Assembly (NCBI RefSeq): GCF_040581405.1
Contig: NZ_CP137157.1
Span: 934,001-998,000, forward strand
Source: Komagataeibacter sucrofermentans DSM 15973
Lineage (GTDB): Bacteria; Pseudomonadota; Alphaproteobacteria; Acetobacterales; Acetobacteraceae
DNA: 64,000 nt
Reading direction: 5' to 3'
The notes beneath the pieces were generated by a model. The model had not been told where the DNA came from and made no database searches. It was given only the letters and a program-made list of their open reading frames with translations. A program made the translations under genes and the position numbers. This document shows positions 25,167-36,558 of this stretch, in pieces (positions within the stretch are counted from its first letter, which is position 1; each line of letters starts with the position of its first letter).

Positions 25167-25242
25167 TGGCTCCCGAAGTAGGACTCGAACCTACGACCCA
25201 GCGATTAACAGTCGCTTGCTCTACCAACTGAGCTATTCGGGA
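25167..25242 (-). tRNA. tRNA-Asn(GTT)
   Basis: 76 nt on the minus strand: acceptor TCCCGAA/TTCGGGA, anticodon loop CTGTTAA (anticodon GTT), T-loop TTCGAGT, encoded CCA. Confidence 0.97.
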
Positions 25243-25289
25243 TCAGCGTTGGTGAGCAGCTTATAGCTACACTGATGGGGGCGCGTAAA

Positions 25290-25320
25290 CCCCCCTTTTG
25301 AACTTTTTTTCAAAAAGGGG
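25290..25320. repeat. A-tract hairpin variant upstream of solute-binding gene
   Basis: CCCCTTTTGAAC and TTTTTTTCAAAAAGGGG form an imperfect hairpin related to the dispersed A-tract repeats. It lies between tRNA-Asn and the divergent solute-binding protein gene, so termination is not its obvious role. Confidence 0.45.
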
Positions 25321-25387
25321 AAAAAAGGGAACCCCGGCAGGCTAAAAGAAGGGTAATGCCTTCCCATCTCAGGAGAAACCGCAACCA

Positions 25388-26470
25388 ATGGTCGAACAGA
25401 ACAGGGAAGGAAAGCCGCGCCAGTTGCTGCGCCGCGCTGTAGTGCCCATGCTCGTGGCGGGCGGATGCGCCATAGTGGGCACGCAATGGGTGCAGAGCCG
25501 CCAGCAGGCGCGTCTCGTTCGCCGCGATGATGCCCTGCTTGATGGCCAGCCCCATGACATGACGCTGTCATGGCCCTACGCCCGGTCCTCCACCCTGTAT
25601 AACGTTGCCCTGCGGCAGGATTTCTTTTTGCAGTATCGCCTGAATGTAAACCTGCGCGAGGGCGTGGCCAACGGGCGTGACGCCATTGCCGACCTGCAGG
25701 CGGGGCGCGCCATGGCGGCGGTGGCGCCCGTGCTGTCATGGCTGCAGGCCTGGCAGGCCAGCCCGGATCTGCCGGCGCGGCTGGCCATGGGGTTGCAGGC
25801 AGGCACCTTTCGCCTGCTGGTGCGGCGCAAGTTGCGCATTGCCAAGATCGAGGATCTGGTGGGCCGCCGCATTGCCGTGCTCAATGCCGATATGGCCGAC
25901 CGGCTGTTCTTCTCCATCATCCTGCGCCGCAAGGGCCTGAACCCTGACACCGCGCCCAACTGGGTCATCCTGCCGCCTGATGAAATTGATGACGCGCTTG
26001 CCGCAGGCACGGTCGATGCCGTGGCCCTGCACGACCCGCTTGCCTGGCGGTTGCTGCGCAACCCCGCGCTGGATGTGGTGGAACTGGTCAATAGCGTAAA
26101 CGGACTGTATGCCGGGCGTACCAATCTCGCGCTGGGGGTTTCCACCGATGTGCTGCGCGATACGCCCGCAGCCGCCGTAGCCCTCGTGCTGGCGCTTTAT
26201 AACGCCGCGCACTGGCTCCCCACCCACATGGCCGAGGCCGCCAGCCTGCTCGATGGCCGCGTTGATGGCATGCAGCAGGACGCCATATTGCAGATGATGC
26301 GCCATGAGGTGCTGGGCATCAGCCCTGTAGGCAATGACCTGAAAACCCAGATCGCGCGTTATGTCGATGAACTCAAGCTGCTCGGCCAGTTCCCCGACAG
26401 CCTCAATTCCGCCAGCTACGCCCGCAGCATCTCCGCCGATATCCTGCGCCCCGGTCAGCCCCGGCCATAA
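25388..26470 (+). CDS. NMT1/SsuA-like ABC solute-binding protein
   Basis: A 360 aa exported protein; the N-terminus (LLRRAVVPMLVAGGCAIVG) is a membrane anchor or signal. The body matches the nitrate/sulfonate/taurine periplasmic binding fold: LQAGRAMAAVAPVLSW, then FRLLVRRKLRIAKIEDLVGR with RIAVLNADMADRLF, ALAAGTVDAVALHDPLAW, and a helical C-terminal region. The real ligand is unknown. It has no permease or ATPase of its own family beside it; it is convergent with the BMP-type transporter, 6 bp from its last gene. GGAGAAA precedes ATG 25388. Confidence 0.83.
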   Translation: MVEQNREGKPRQLLRRAVVPMLVAGGCAIVGTQWVQSRQQARLVRRDDALLDGQPHDMTLSWPYARSSTLYNVALRQDFFLQYRLNVNLREGVANGRDAIADLQAGRAMAAVAPVLSWLQAWQASPDLPARLAMGLQAGTFRLLVRRKLRIAKIEDLVGRRIAVLNADMADRLFFSIILRRKGLNPDTAPNWVILPPDEIDDALAAGTVDAVALHDPLAWRLLRNPALDVVELVNSVNGLYAGRTNLALGVSTDVLRDTPAAAVALVLALYNAAHWLPTHMAEAASLLDGRVDGMQQDAILQMMRHEVLGISPVGNDLKTQIARYVDELKLLGQFPDSLNSASYARSISADILRPGQPRP

Positions 26471-26476
26471 GGCCGC

Positions 26477-27415
26477 CTACCGTACATCGCGATAATAGGG
26501 CTGGGCCAGGGCGGCAGGTGCCGCCATTACCCGGCGCATGCGGTGCCACACCACCACCGGCACGATGATGAAGGCCATGGTGCCAACATAGGGCAGCATG
26601 TTCAGGAAGGCAGGGTCAATCGGCCAGTTATGGGCCTGCCCCACAAAGGACAGCGCTGTGACCAGCCCGAACAGAAGCGCCGAGAGCGTGACGATAATGG
26701 GCCGGTAGCCCGCAAAGATCACCAGTGCGAGGGCAATCCATCCGCGCCCCGCCACCATGCCCTCTGACCAGACCGGCACGTAGGTCAGCGTCAGGTACCC
26801 GCCTGCCATGCCCGCCATGGCTCCGCCCAGCGTTACGTACCAAAAGCGCATGGCCATGACCGGAATGCCCGCGGCATCCGCTGCCGCCGGGTTCTCGCCC
26901 ACCGCGCGCATGTTCAGCCCGTGCCGGGTGCGGAACATGATGAAATGCACAGCCAGCGGCAGCAGCACGTAAATCGGTATGATGAGGATATTCTGCCCGA
27001 ACAGCGCCGGGCCAATAATGGGGATGGAGGACAGCAGCGGAATGGTGACATGCCCGAAGGTCGTCTCCACCGGCTGGCCCGCGTAGCTGTGGCCCAGCGC
27101 GGTTGAAAGCCCCAGCCCCATGAAGGTCGTAGCCAGCCCGCACAGCACCTGATTGGCCCGCATCACCACCGCGCCAAAAGCAAATACCATGCCGCCCACG
27201 GCGCCCACCATGATGGCCATCAGCAGCCCGACCCAGGGCGAATGCACAGAGGAGACGGTCATCACCGCCGTGACCGCGCCCAGCGCCATGAGGCCTTCCA
27301 CCCCAAGGTTGGTCACGCCCACGCGCTCGGCCAGCACTTCGCCCAGAGCCGCGAGCGCCAGCACGCCACCGGCCAGCACGGCGGTGGCCAGCATGCCTGT
27401 CAGCAGCATGATCAT
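26477..27415 (-). CDS. ABC permease, purine nucleoside/BMP-type (second)
   Basis: A 312 aa inner membrane protein with 8-10 helices, of the branched-chain/ribose-type permease superfamily used by BMP transporters (NupQ/YufQ-like). Visible signatures are LAALGEVLAERVGVTNLGVE at the start, and VGENPAAADAAGI in the coupling region. It pairs with the upstream permease (4-nt overlap) to form the channel for a nucleoside or base. Last gene of the transporter operon. Confidence 0.9.
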   Translation of the reverse strand: MIMLLTGMLATAVLAGGVLALAALGEVLAERVGVTNLGVEGLMALGAVTAVMTVSSVHSPWVGLLMAIMVGAVGGMVFAFGAVVMRANQVLCGLATTFMGLGLSTALGHSYAGQPVETTFGHVTIPLLSSIPIIGPALFGQNILIIPIYVLLPLAVHFIMFRTRHGLNMRAVGENPAAADAAGIPVMAMRFWYVTLGGAMAGMAGGYLTLTYVPVWSEGMVAGRGWIALALVIFAGYRPIIVTLSALLFGLVTALSFVGQAHNWPIDPAFLNMLPYVGTMAFIIVPVVVWHRMRRVMAAPAALAQPYYRDVR

Positions 27416-28476
27416 GAGGCTTTCCCCTTGGCTGGCGTGGTGGCGACAGGCCGGTAATGGGCCAGTTCATCGCCAATGGCGATCATGAACAGGATCAGCC
27501 CGGTAATGGCGAGGATGACCGAGGCCGAAAGCTGCTGCGTCTGCATGACAATGCCCGAATCAAGGATCAGCGCCATCAGCAGTGCCGCCGGGATCACGTT
27601 CAGGCACGACCCGCGCGCCAGCACCGCCACCACAATGCCCAGATAGCCAAAATTGTTGGCCATGCCGCCCTGCAGCCGGTGCACCGTGCCCGCGACCTCG
27701 AACATGCCAGCCAGCCCCGCCAGTCCGCCAGAAAGCAGCATGACCGAGATGATGCGCAGCCGCACCGGAATGCCCGCATAGCGCGCGGCCTCAGGGTTGG
27801 CCCCGCCCATGCGGATTTCGTATCCCCACCGCGTGCGCGACAGTACGAGCGCCAGCCCGACCACGATCATGATGGCGACCGGAAAGCCCCAGTGCACGAT
27901 GCCCCACATCTCGGGAATGGACACCGAAAGCCGCTGGGTCGAGACCTGCGCCCCGCTGATCCGGTCGCGCCACGGCCCCGTGGTCAGGTAATAGGTAAGG
28001 AGCGATGCGATGAAGTTGAGCAGAAGCGTGGTGATGATCTCGTTCACCCCGGCAAAGGCGCGGGCCAGCGTGGGCACCGCAATCCAGGCCATGCCACCCA
28101 GTATGCCCGCAATGGTCATGAGCGGCAGCATGACCAGCGCCGGGCCATGCAGGCCAAGGGCCACGCCCGTCGCGGCAATGGCGCCCGCATAGAACTGGCC
28201 CTCCGCCCCGATATTCCACAGCCCGATGGTGCCGCACACCGTAACGGCCGCCCCCGTGAGCAGCAGCGGGCACATGAACAGCGCCAGATCCTCCAGCCCG
28301 AAGCGCGAGCCAAGGGTGGAGCGCAGGATCAGTTCCGCCAGCATGAGGGGGCTGTGGCCCGAAAGGGCCAGCACGCCCGCGATGATAAACAGCGAGAGCA
28401 CGATGGCCACCAGCCGCAGGGCAAGGATGCGGCCCGCGGGTGCCGTGGGCAGGCGCTGAAAGGCGCGTGTCGCCAT
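27412..28476 (-). CDS. ABC permease, purine nucleoside/BMP-type (first)
   Basis: A 354 aa inner membrane protein with about 10 helices, the NupP/YufP-like partner. WNIGAEGQFYAGAIAATGVA near residue 90 and the coupling segment GANPEAARYAGIPVRLR near residue 225 are characteristic. It overlaps the ATPase gene by 1 nt upstream and the second permease by 4 nt downstream, so the set is translated as a unit. Confidence 0.9.
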   Translation of the reverse strand: MATRAFQRLPTAPAGRILALRLVAIVLSLFIIAGVLALSGHSPLMLAELILRSTLGSRFGLEDLALFMCPLLLTGAAVTVCGTIGLWNIGAEGQFYAGAIAATGVALGLHGPALVMLPLMTIAGILGGMAWIAVPTLARAFAGVNEIITTLLLNFIASLLTYYLTTGPWRDRISGAQVSTQRLSVSIPEMWGIVHWGFPVAIMIVVGLALVLSRTRWGYEIRMGGANPEAARYAGIPVRLRIISVMLLSGGLAGLAGMFEVAGTVHRLQGGMANNFGYLGIVVAVLARGSCLNVIPAALLMALILDSGIVMQTQQLSASVILAITGLILFMIAIGDELAHYRPVATTPAKGKAS

Positions 28477-30062
28477 TACTGCGGCCCTCCCGGCTGGAGA
28501 TCGGCTGGCTCGCGCCCGCCCATCAGCATGCCGATGGTGGCGATATCCGCATCTTCCGCATCAATCACATCCATCATGCGCCCGTGGAACATCACCCCGA
28601 TGCGGTCTGACACGTTCAGCAGGTCTTCCAGATCTTCCGAAATAAACACGACGGCCACCCCCTGGTCGCGCAGGTCGGTCAGGTAGCCCAGCATGGTGGC
28701 AATGGCCCCGATATCGAGCCCGCGCGCGGGGTAGGCCGCCACCAGCACCCGGCTGGCGATGCGGATCTCGCGCCTTGCCACCAGCCGCTGCTGGTTGCCG
28801 CCCGAAAGGTTGCGTATGGGCATGGCAAAATCGGGAATGGTCACGTCGGCCAGCTCCGCAATATCGCGCGCCAGCACGCCTGCGGCCCCTGCATCATACA
28901 GGCCGTGGCGGCCGATCGGTGGTTCGGCATACTCACGCAGCGCCATGTTGGTGGTGATGGACAGCGAGGGCGCAAGCGCGCTGCGCAGCCGGTCCTCGGG
29001 GATATGGCCCACGCCCGCATGGGCAAACAGGGCGGGGTCGGCACGCTCCACCAGGCTGCCATCCAGCAGGATCTCGCCCGATGTGCGGGCCATCAGGCCG
29101 GTCAGCACATGGGTCAGTTCGCGCTGGCCGTTGCCTGCAACGCCTGCAATGCCCAGAATCTCGCCACCATGCAGGTCGAGGCTGACATCGCGCAGCGTTT
29201 CCACGCCACGCCCGTCACGCACGCTTACGTGGCGGATCTGCATGATGGGCTGCGGGGCAATCGGGGCGGCCCCTTCGGGGCGCGTGCGCATGTTGCGCCG
29301 CACGATGTCGCGCCCCACCATGGTGGCCGCCAGCATGGTGGGATTGCAGTCCGCCGTCCTGAACGTGCCCACCTTGCGGCCGCCGCGCAGGATGCTGACC
29401 CGATCGGAAATTTCCATCACCTCATCAAGCTTGTGGCTGATGATGATGACCGCGTTGCCCTGCGCGCGGAAGGCCCGCAGCGCGCGGAAAAGCTCGCCGG
29501 TTTCCTCCGGCGTGAGCACGGCGGTGGGTTCATCCATGATCAGCAGCCGCGCCCGACGCGCCAGCACGCGCAGGATTTCCACGCGCTGCTGTTCGCCAGC
29601 CGAAAGATCGCACACCCGTGCCGCCGGATCGACGGGAAAGCCGAAGCGCTCCGAAATCTCGCGCGTGCGGGCCTCCATCACGGCAGGCGAGGCGAGGCGG
29701 GGGGCCTCGTCCCAGCCCAGATGGATGTTCTCGGCTACGCTGAAGGCCTGCACCAGCTTGAAGTGCTGGTGCACCATGCCGATGCCCGCGCGGATGGCAT
29801 CCTGCGGGGAGGCAAAGGTCTGGCCATACCCATCGAGGATGATCTCGCCTTCCTCGGGCTGGTAGATGCCGGTCACCACGTTCATGAGCGTGGATTTGCC
29901 AGCTCCATTTTCGCCCAGCAGGGCATGGATCTCGCCCGGCCACACATCAAGGTCCACGTCCTTGTTGGCGATCACGCCGGGGAAAAACTTGCCAATGCCG
30001 CGCAACTGCAGCACCGGCGGCGTGCCCGGCGCCATGCCGGAGGGGGAGGCAGGGTTATTCAA
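28476..30062 (-). CDS. ABC ATPase with two nucleotide-binding domains, BMP-type
   Basis: A 528 aa protein with two fused ABC domains, as in NupO/YufO and sugar transporters. Domain 1 has Walker A GENGAGKST (about residue 51), signature LSAGEQQRVEI and Walker B LLIMDEPT. Domain 2 has the degenerate Walker A GVAGNGQREL, as usual for this group, with signature LSGGNQQRL. It energises uptake by the two permeases. It overlaps the binding-protein gene by 8 nt. Confidence 0.94.
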   Translation of the reverse strand: MNNPASPSGMAPGTPPVLQLRGIGKFFPGVIANKDVDLDVWPGEIHALLGENGAGKSTLMNVVTGIYQPEEGEIILDGYGQTFASPQDAIRAGIGMVHQHFKLVQAFSVAENIHLGWDEAPRLASPAVMEARTREISERFGFPVDPAARVCDLSAGEQQRVEILRVLARRARLLIMDEPTAVLTPEETGELFRALRAFRAQGNAVIIISHKLDEVMEISDRVSILRGGRKVGTFRTADCNPTMLAATMVGRDIVRRNMRTRPEGAAPIAPQPIMQIRHVSVRDGRGVETLRDVSLDLHGGEILGIAGVAGNGQRELTHVLTGLMARTSGEILLDGSLVERADPALFAHAGVGHIPEDRLRSALAPSLSITTNMALREYAEPPIGRHGLYDAGAAGVLARDIAELADVTIPDFAMPIRNLSGGNQQRLVARREIRIASRVLVAAYPARGLDIGAIATMLGYLTDLRDQGVAVVFISEDLEDLLNVSDRIGVMFHGRMMDVIDAEDADIATIGMLMGGREPADLQPGGPQ

Positions 30063-31182
30063 GGCCCGATACTCCCGCCACCGCCCAGTCGGAGTGATAG
30101 ATCTCGAGGTCGCTCAGCGCCGTGCCCGCAGGCACGCGCAGGCGGCCATGGTTATCGTATATGGGGCCGACAAAGGGGTTATGGCCCGCCAGCATGCGTG
30201 TGCGCATGTCATCGGCGCGGGCGACCGCCTCGGGCGGCACGGTCGGGCCCCATGCATCGCGGTCCACGCCGTGGCCCAGGGTCAGGAAATGCCCTTCCGG
30301 CTGCCAGGTGCCCGCCAGCAGGTTGCGCACCTGGCTTATGTAATACTCATTGAAGTCCAGGCACACGGAGCTGACATAGGCCTGCGGCCCGTAATCGAGC
30401 ATGCCGGTGTTCCACATCGCTGCCTTCAGCCCGCGCTGCACGGCCACGCGTAGATAGGCCGGCTCATCCATGATGCCGCACAGGAAGTCACACCCGTTAT
30501 CGGCCAGCGCGGTGGCTGCCTGCGTTGCCGCCTGCGGGTCGAACCAGGCATTGATGGTGATGCTCTGGAGCGTGATGGCCGGATTGACCGACTGCGCGCC
30601 CAGCAGCGTGGCATTGGCCGAGGCATAGACCGAGGGGATGGGAAACGCGCCCAGAAAGCCGATCTTGTTCGTTTTGGTCATGAGGGCTGCGGCAATGCCG
30701 ATGACGTAGCTGGCATACCAGTGCGCCACGTAATACCAGCCCAGGTTGCCGGTCATGTTGGTGCCATCGCATTCCATAAACGCGACATCGGGCGCGCGGT
30801 CCGACACATCCTTGATGAAGTCGCCATATTCCGACGTGGCCATGACCATCTGCGCGCCCTCGGCCACGAACTGGCGGAACAGGCGCGTGGCATCAGCGGA
30901 GTAGGGCACGCTTTCCACATAGATGGTGCGCAGCTTGGGGAACGCGCGGCGCACGGCCTGCACGCCCCGGTCATGCACCATCGACCAGCCGCCATCGGTA
31001 ATGGGGCCGGTATGGCCAAACGCCACGATGGCGTCGGATTCAGCCAGCGGCCTGCGCCATGCGGGCTGGGCCTGCGCCCGCGCGTGGCGGGGCAGCAGCA
31101 GGCTGGAGCCTGCGCCACCCGCAAGGCCCAGCATCTCGCGGCGCGTTGTCAGCAGCCGCCCCCGCGACCCTGAAACTGTCAT
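30055..31182 (-). CDS. BMP-family substrate-binding protein (BmpA-like)
   Basis: A 375 aa exported protein. The N-terminus has a twin-arginine-like signal (TTRREMLGLAGG followed by ARAQ), so Tat export is likely. The mature part is a BMP/Med fold: AFGHTGPITDGGWSMVHDRG at the start of the domain, ATSEYGDFIKDV, and NKIGFLGAFPIPSV in the hinge. BMP proteins with this operon layout bind purine nucleosides; the real ligand could be guanosine, adenosine or another base. First gene of the four-gene operon. Confidence 0.9.
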   Translation of the reverse strand: MTVSGSRGRLLTTRREMLGLAGGAGSSLLLPRHARAQAQPAWRRPLAESDAIVAFGHTGPITDGGWSMVHDRGVQAVRRAFPKLRTIYVESVPYSADATRLFRQFVAEGAQMVMATSEYGDFIKDVSDRAPDVAFMECDGTNMTGNLGWYYVAHWYASYVIGIAAALMTKTNKIGFLGAFPIPSVYASANATLLGAQSVNPAITLQSITINAWFDPQAATQAATALADNGCDFLCGIMDEPAYLRVAVQRGLKAAMWNTGMLDYGPQAYVSSVCLDFNEYYISQVRNLLAGTWQPEGHFLTLGHGVDRDAWGPTVPPEAVARADDMRTRMLAGHNPFVGPIYDNHGRLRVPAGTALSDLEIYHSDWAVAGVSGLE

Positions 31183-31344
31183 AAGATGTCATCCCCCTGA
31201 AAATCCATGCCGCACCCCGTTGCGGCGGTCTGGCGTGCTGGTCGGTCTGGTGCTCCCGCGCGTGTCAGCCTGTACTCGGTTCCGGTATAAATGTTACGCG
31301 ACAGGGCCATGCAAGGCCACAGTTATGTTGTGCATCAGGGTGTT

Positions 31345-31362
31345 GCCTTTTTTCAAAAAGGC
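31345..31362. repeat. Short A-tract palindrome after the ligA unit
   Basis: GCCTTTTTTCAAAAAGGC, a hairpin of the same style as the dispersed repeats, lies between the BMP operon start and the end of the small gene after ligA. It may terminate the long division cluster transcript. Confidence 0.5.
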
Positions 31363-31381
31363 GGTGGCTGATGCACCCGTT

Positions 31382-31674
31382 TCAGATCCGGGGCTGTGGG
31401 CGTTGCAGGCCGTATAATTCCACAACCGGTTTACGATCATCAAAATTCCCCCATGTCCGCACCACGATGAGGCCGTGCCTGAGCAGGAGCGCGAGCGTGA
31501 CCCGGGCATCGATCGTCAGCGCCGTGCCCCACTTTCGGGCAGGGCAGCATAAAATGCCTGCACCCATGCCGTGGCGCGCCGGGTCACGACCGGCCAGGCA
31601 CTCCCCGCGGGGCGACGGAAAGTTTCTTCGTGCTCCGGCTGGCAGGCAGGCCACACATGTTCGGGCTGCGGCAT
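31382..31674 (-). pseudogene. Small gene after ligA, apparently frameshifted
   Basis: ATG 31674 lies 7 nt after the ligA stop on the same strand. The frame reads MPQPEHVWPACQPEHEETFR to YAALPESGARR and stops at 31516. In the shifted frame the sequence continues sensibly as TIDARVTLALLLRHGLIVVR then TWGNFDDRKPVVELYGL, ending at 31382. One extra G in the GGGG run near 31528 would join both parts into a protein of about 97 aa. So it is either a one-base deletion pseudogene or a sequencing error. The product is unknown. Confidence 0.5.
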
Positions 31675-31681
31675 GCAGCTT

Positions 31682-35552
<3,871 letters not shown>

Positions 35553-35591
35553 GATCGGTTCCTGTTCAGCACGAAGGATCGTTGGCGGAAA

Positions 35592-36476
35592 TCAGAAAAC
35601 CGAATGCCACGCCCGCTGGAAGACGTTGCGGCCCTGCTTGTGGTCCTTGCCATCCACGCCCTTGATAAGGTGGTGGGCGCGCAGATGGTCGTACGCATCC
35701 TCGTACCACTTGCTGCTGGGGTAGTTATAGGCCAGCACGGAGCCGGTCTTGCGGGCCTGTTCCAGCAGGCCCATGTCCAGATACACTTCAACCAGCCGCT
35801 CGAGCGCTTCGGGCACGTGGTTCGTGGTCTGGAAATCCTGCACCACGCGCTGGTAGCGCCCGGCGGCGGCGGGGAAGTCGTTCTGCTGCTGGTAGTAGCG
35901 GCCCACCAGCATTTCCTTGCCCGCCAGATGGTCGCGGCACAGATCGATCTTGAGCTGGGCATCACGCGCATACGGGCTTTGGGGGAAGCGGGTAATCACC
36001 TCTTCGAGCGCATCCATGGCCTCGATGGTGCCCTGCTGGTCGCGCTGCACGTCGGCTACCTGCTCATAATAGCAGAGCGCGCGCAGGTAGAAGGCATAGG
36101 CGGCATCGGAGCTGGTGGGATGCAGTTCCAGAAAGCGGTCAAGCTGCTGCACGGCCTCGGGGTATTTGTTGAGCAGGTAGTTGGCATACCCCTCCATCAA
36201 CTGCGCATTGGCCGTGTACTGGGAGTAGGGGTAGTTGCGCTGAAGCGTGTCGAACTGGTTGACCGACAGCAGGTAACGGTCCGAGCGCAGGGCATCGACA
36301 CCGTTATTGTACAATGTCTCGGCCGAGCCGACACGCGGCGCGCGCTCATTGATTGTGCTTGCGCTGTTGCCGCATGCCGCCAGCAGGCCCGCCAGAGGCA
36401 GGAACGCCAGCCAGCGTGCCGGCTGGTAGGGGCTGCGCAAAGGCTGCGGGGTTGATTGTGATATGCGTGCGAACAT
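35592..36476 (-). CDS. bamD: Outer membrane assembly lipoprotein BamD
   Basis: A 294 aa lipoprotein of the BAM complex that inserts beta-barrel proteins. Lipobox LAAC places Cys at residue 35. TPR-like helical repeats follow: AETLYNNGVDALRSDRYLLS, QFDTLQRNYPYSQYTANAQL, FLELHPTSSDAAYAFYLRAL and YAIDAQLKID-type pairs near YARDAQLKIDLCRDHLAGKE. It lies 82 bp after the ftsZ-lpxC frame and 39 bp before recN. Length is slightly above the usual 245-290. Confidence 0.93.
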   Translation of the reverse strand: MFARISQSTPQPLRSPYQPARWLAFLPLAGLLAACGNSASTINERAPRVGSAETLYNNGVDALRSDRYLLSVNQFDTLQRNYPYSQYTANAQLMEGYANYLLNKYPEAVQQLDRFLELHPTSSDAAYAFYLRALCYYEQVADVQRDQQGTIEAMDALEEVITRFPQSPYARDAQLKIDLCRDHLAGKEMLVGRYYQQQNDFPAAAGRYQRVVQDFQTTNHVPEALERLVEVYLDMGLLEQARKTGSVLAYNYPSSKWYEDAYDHLRAHHLIKGVDGKDHKQGRNVFQRAWHSVF

Positions 36477-36558
36477 GCCAGCTCTTCCAGTTACGGGAGC
36501 TTTATATCATGTGCCGGGTGTGGGTGAAGTCTCCGCGTGCGGATTTCACACTCATCCA

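Noticed and set aside
25167-25242. tRNA-Asn as an attachment site for the decayed region
   Set aside because: No second copy of the tRNA 3' end was found within the window on either side.
31183-31300. Possible purine riboswitch ahead of the BMP transporter operon
   Set aside because: No conserved purine riboswitch core or suitable hairpins seen on the minus strand; only a short leader.
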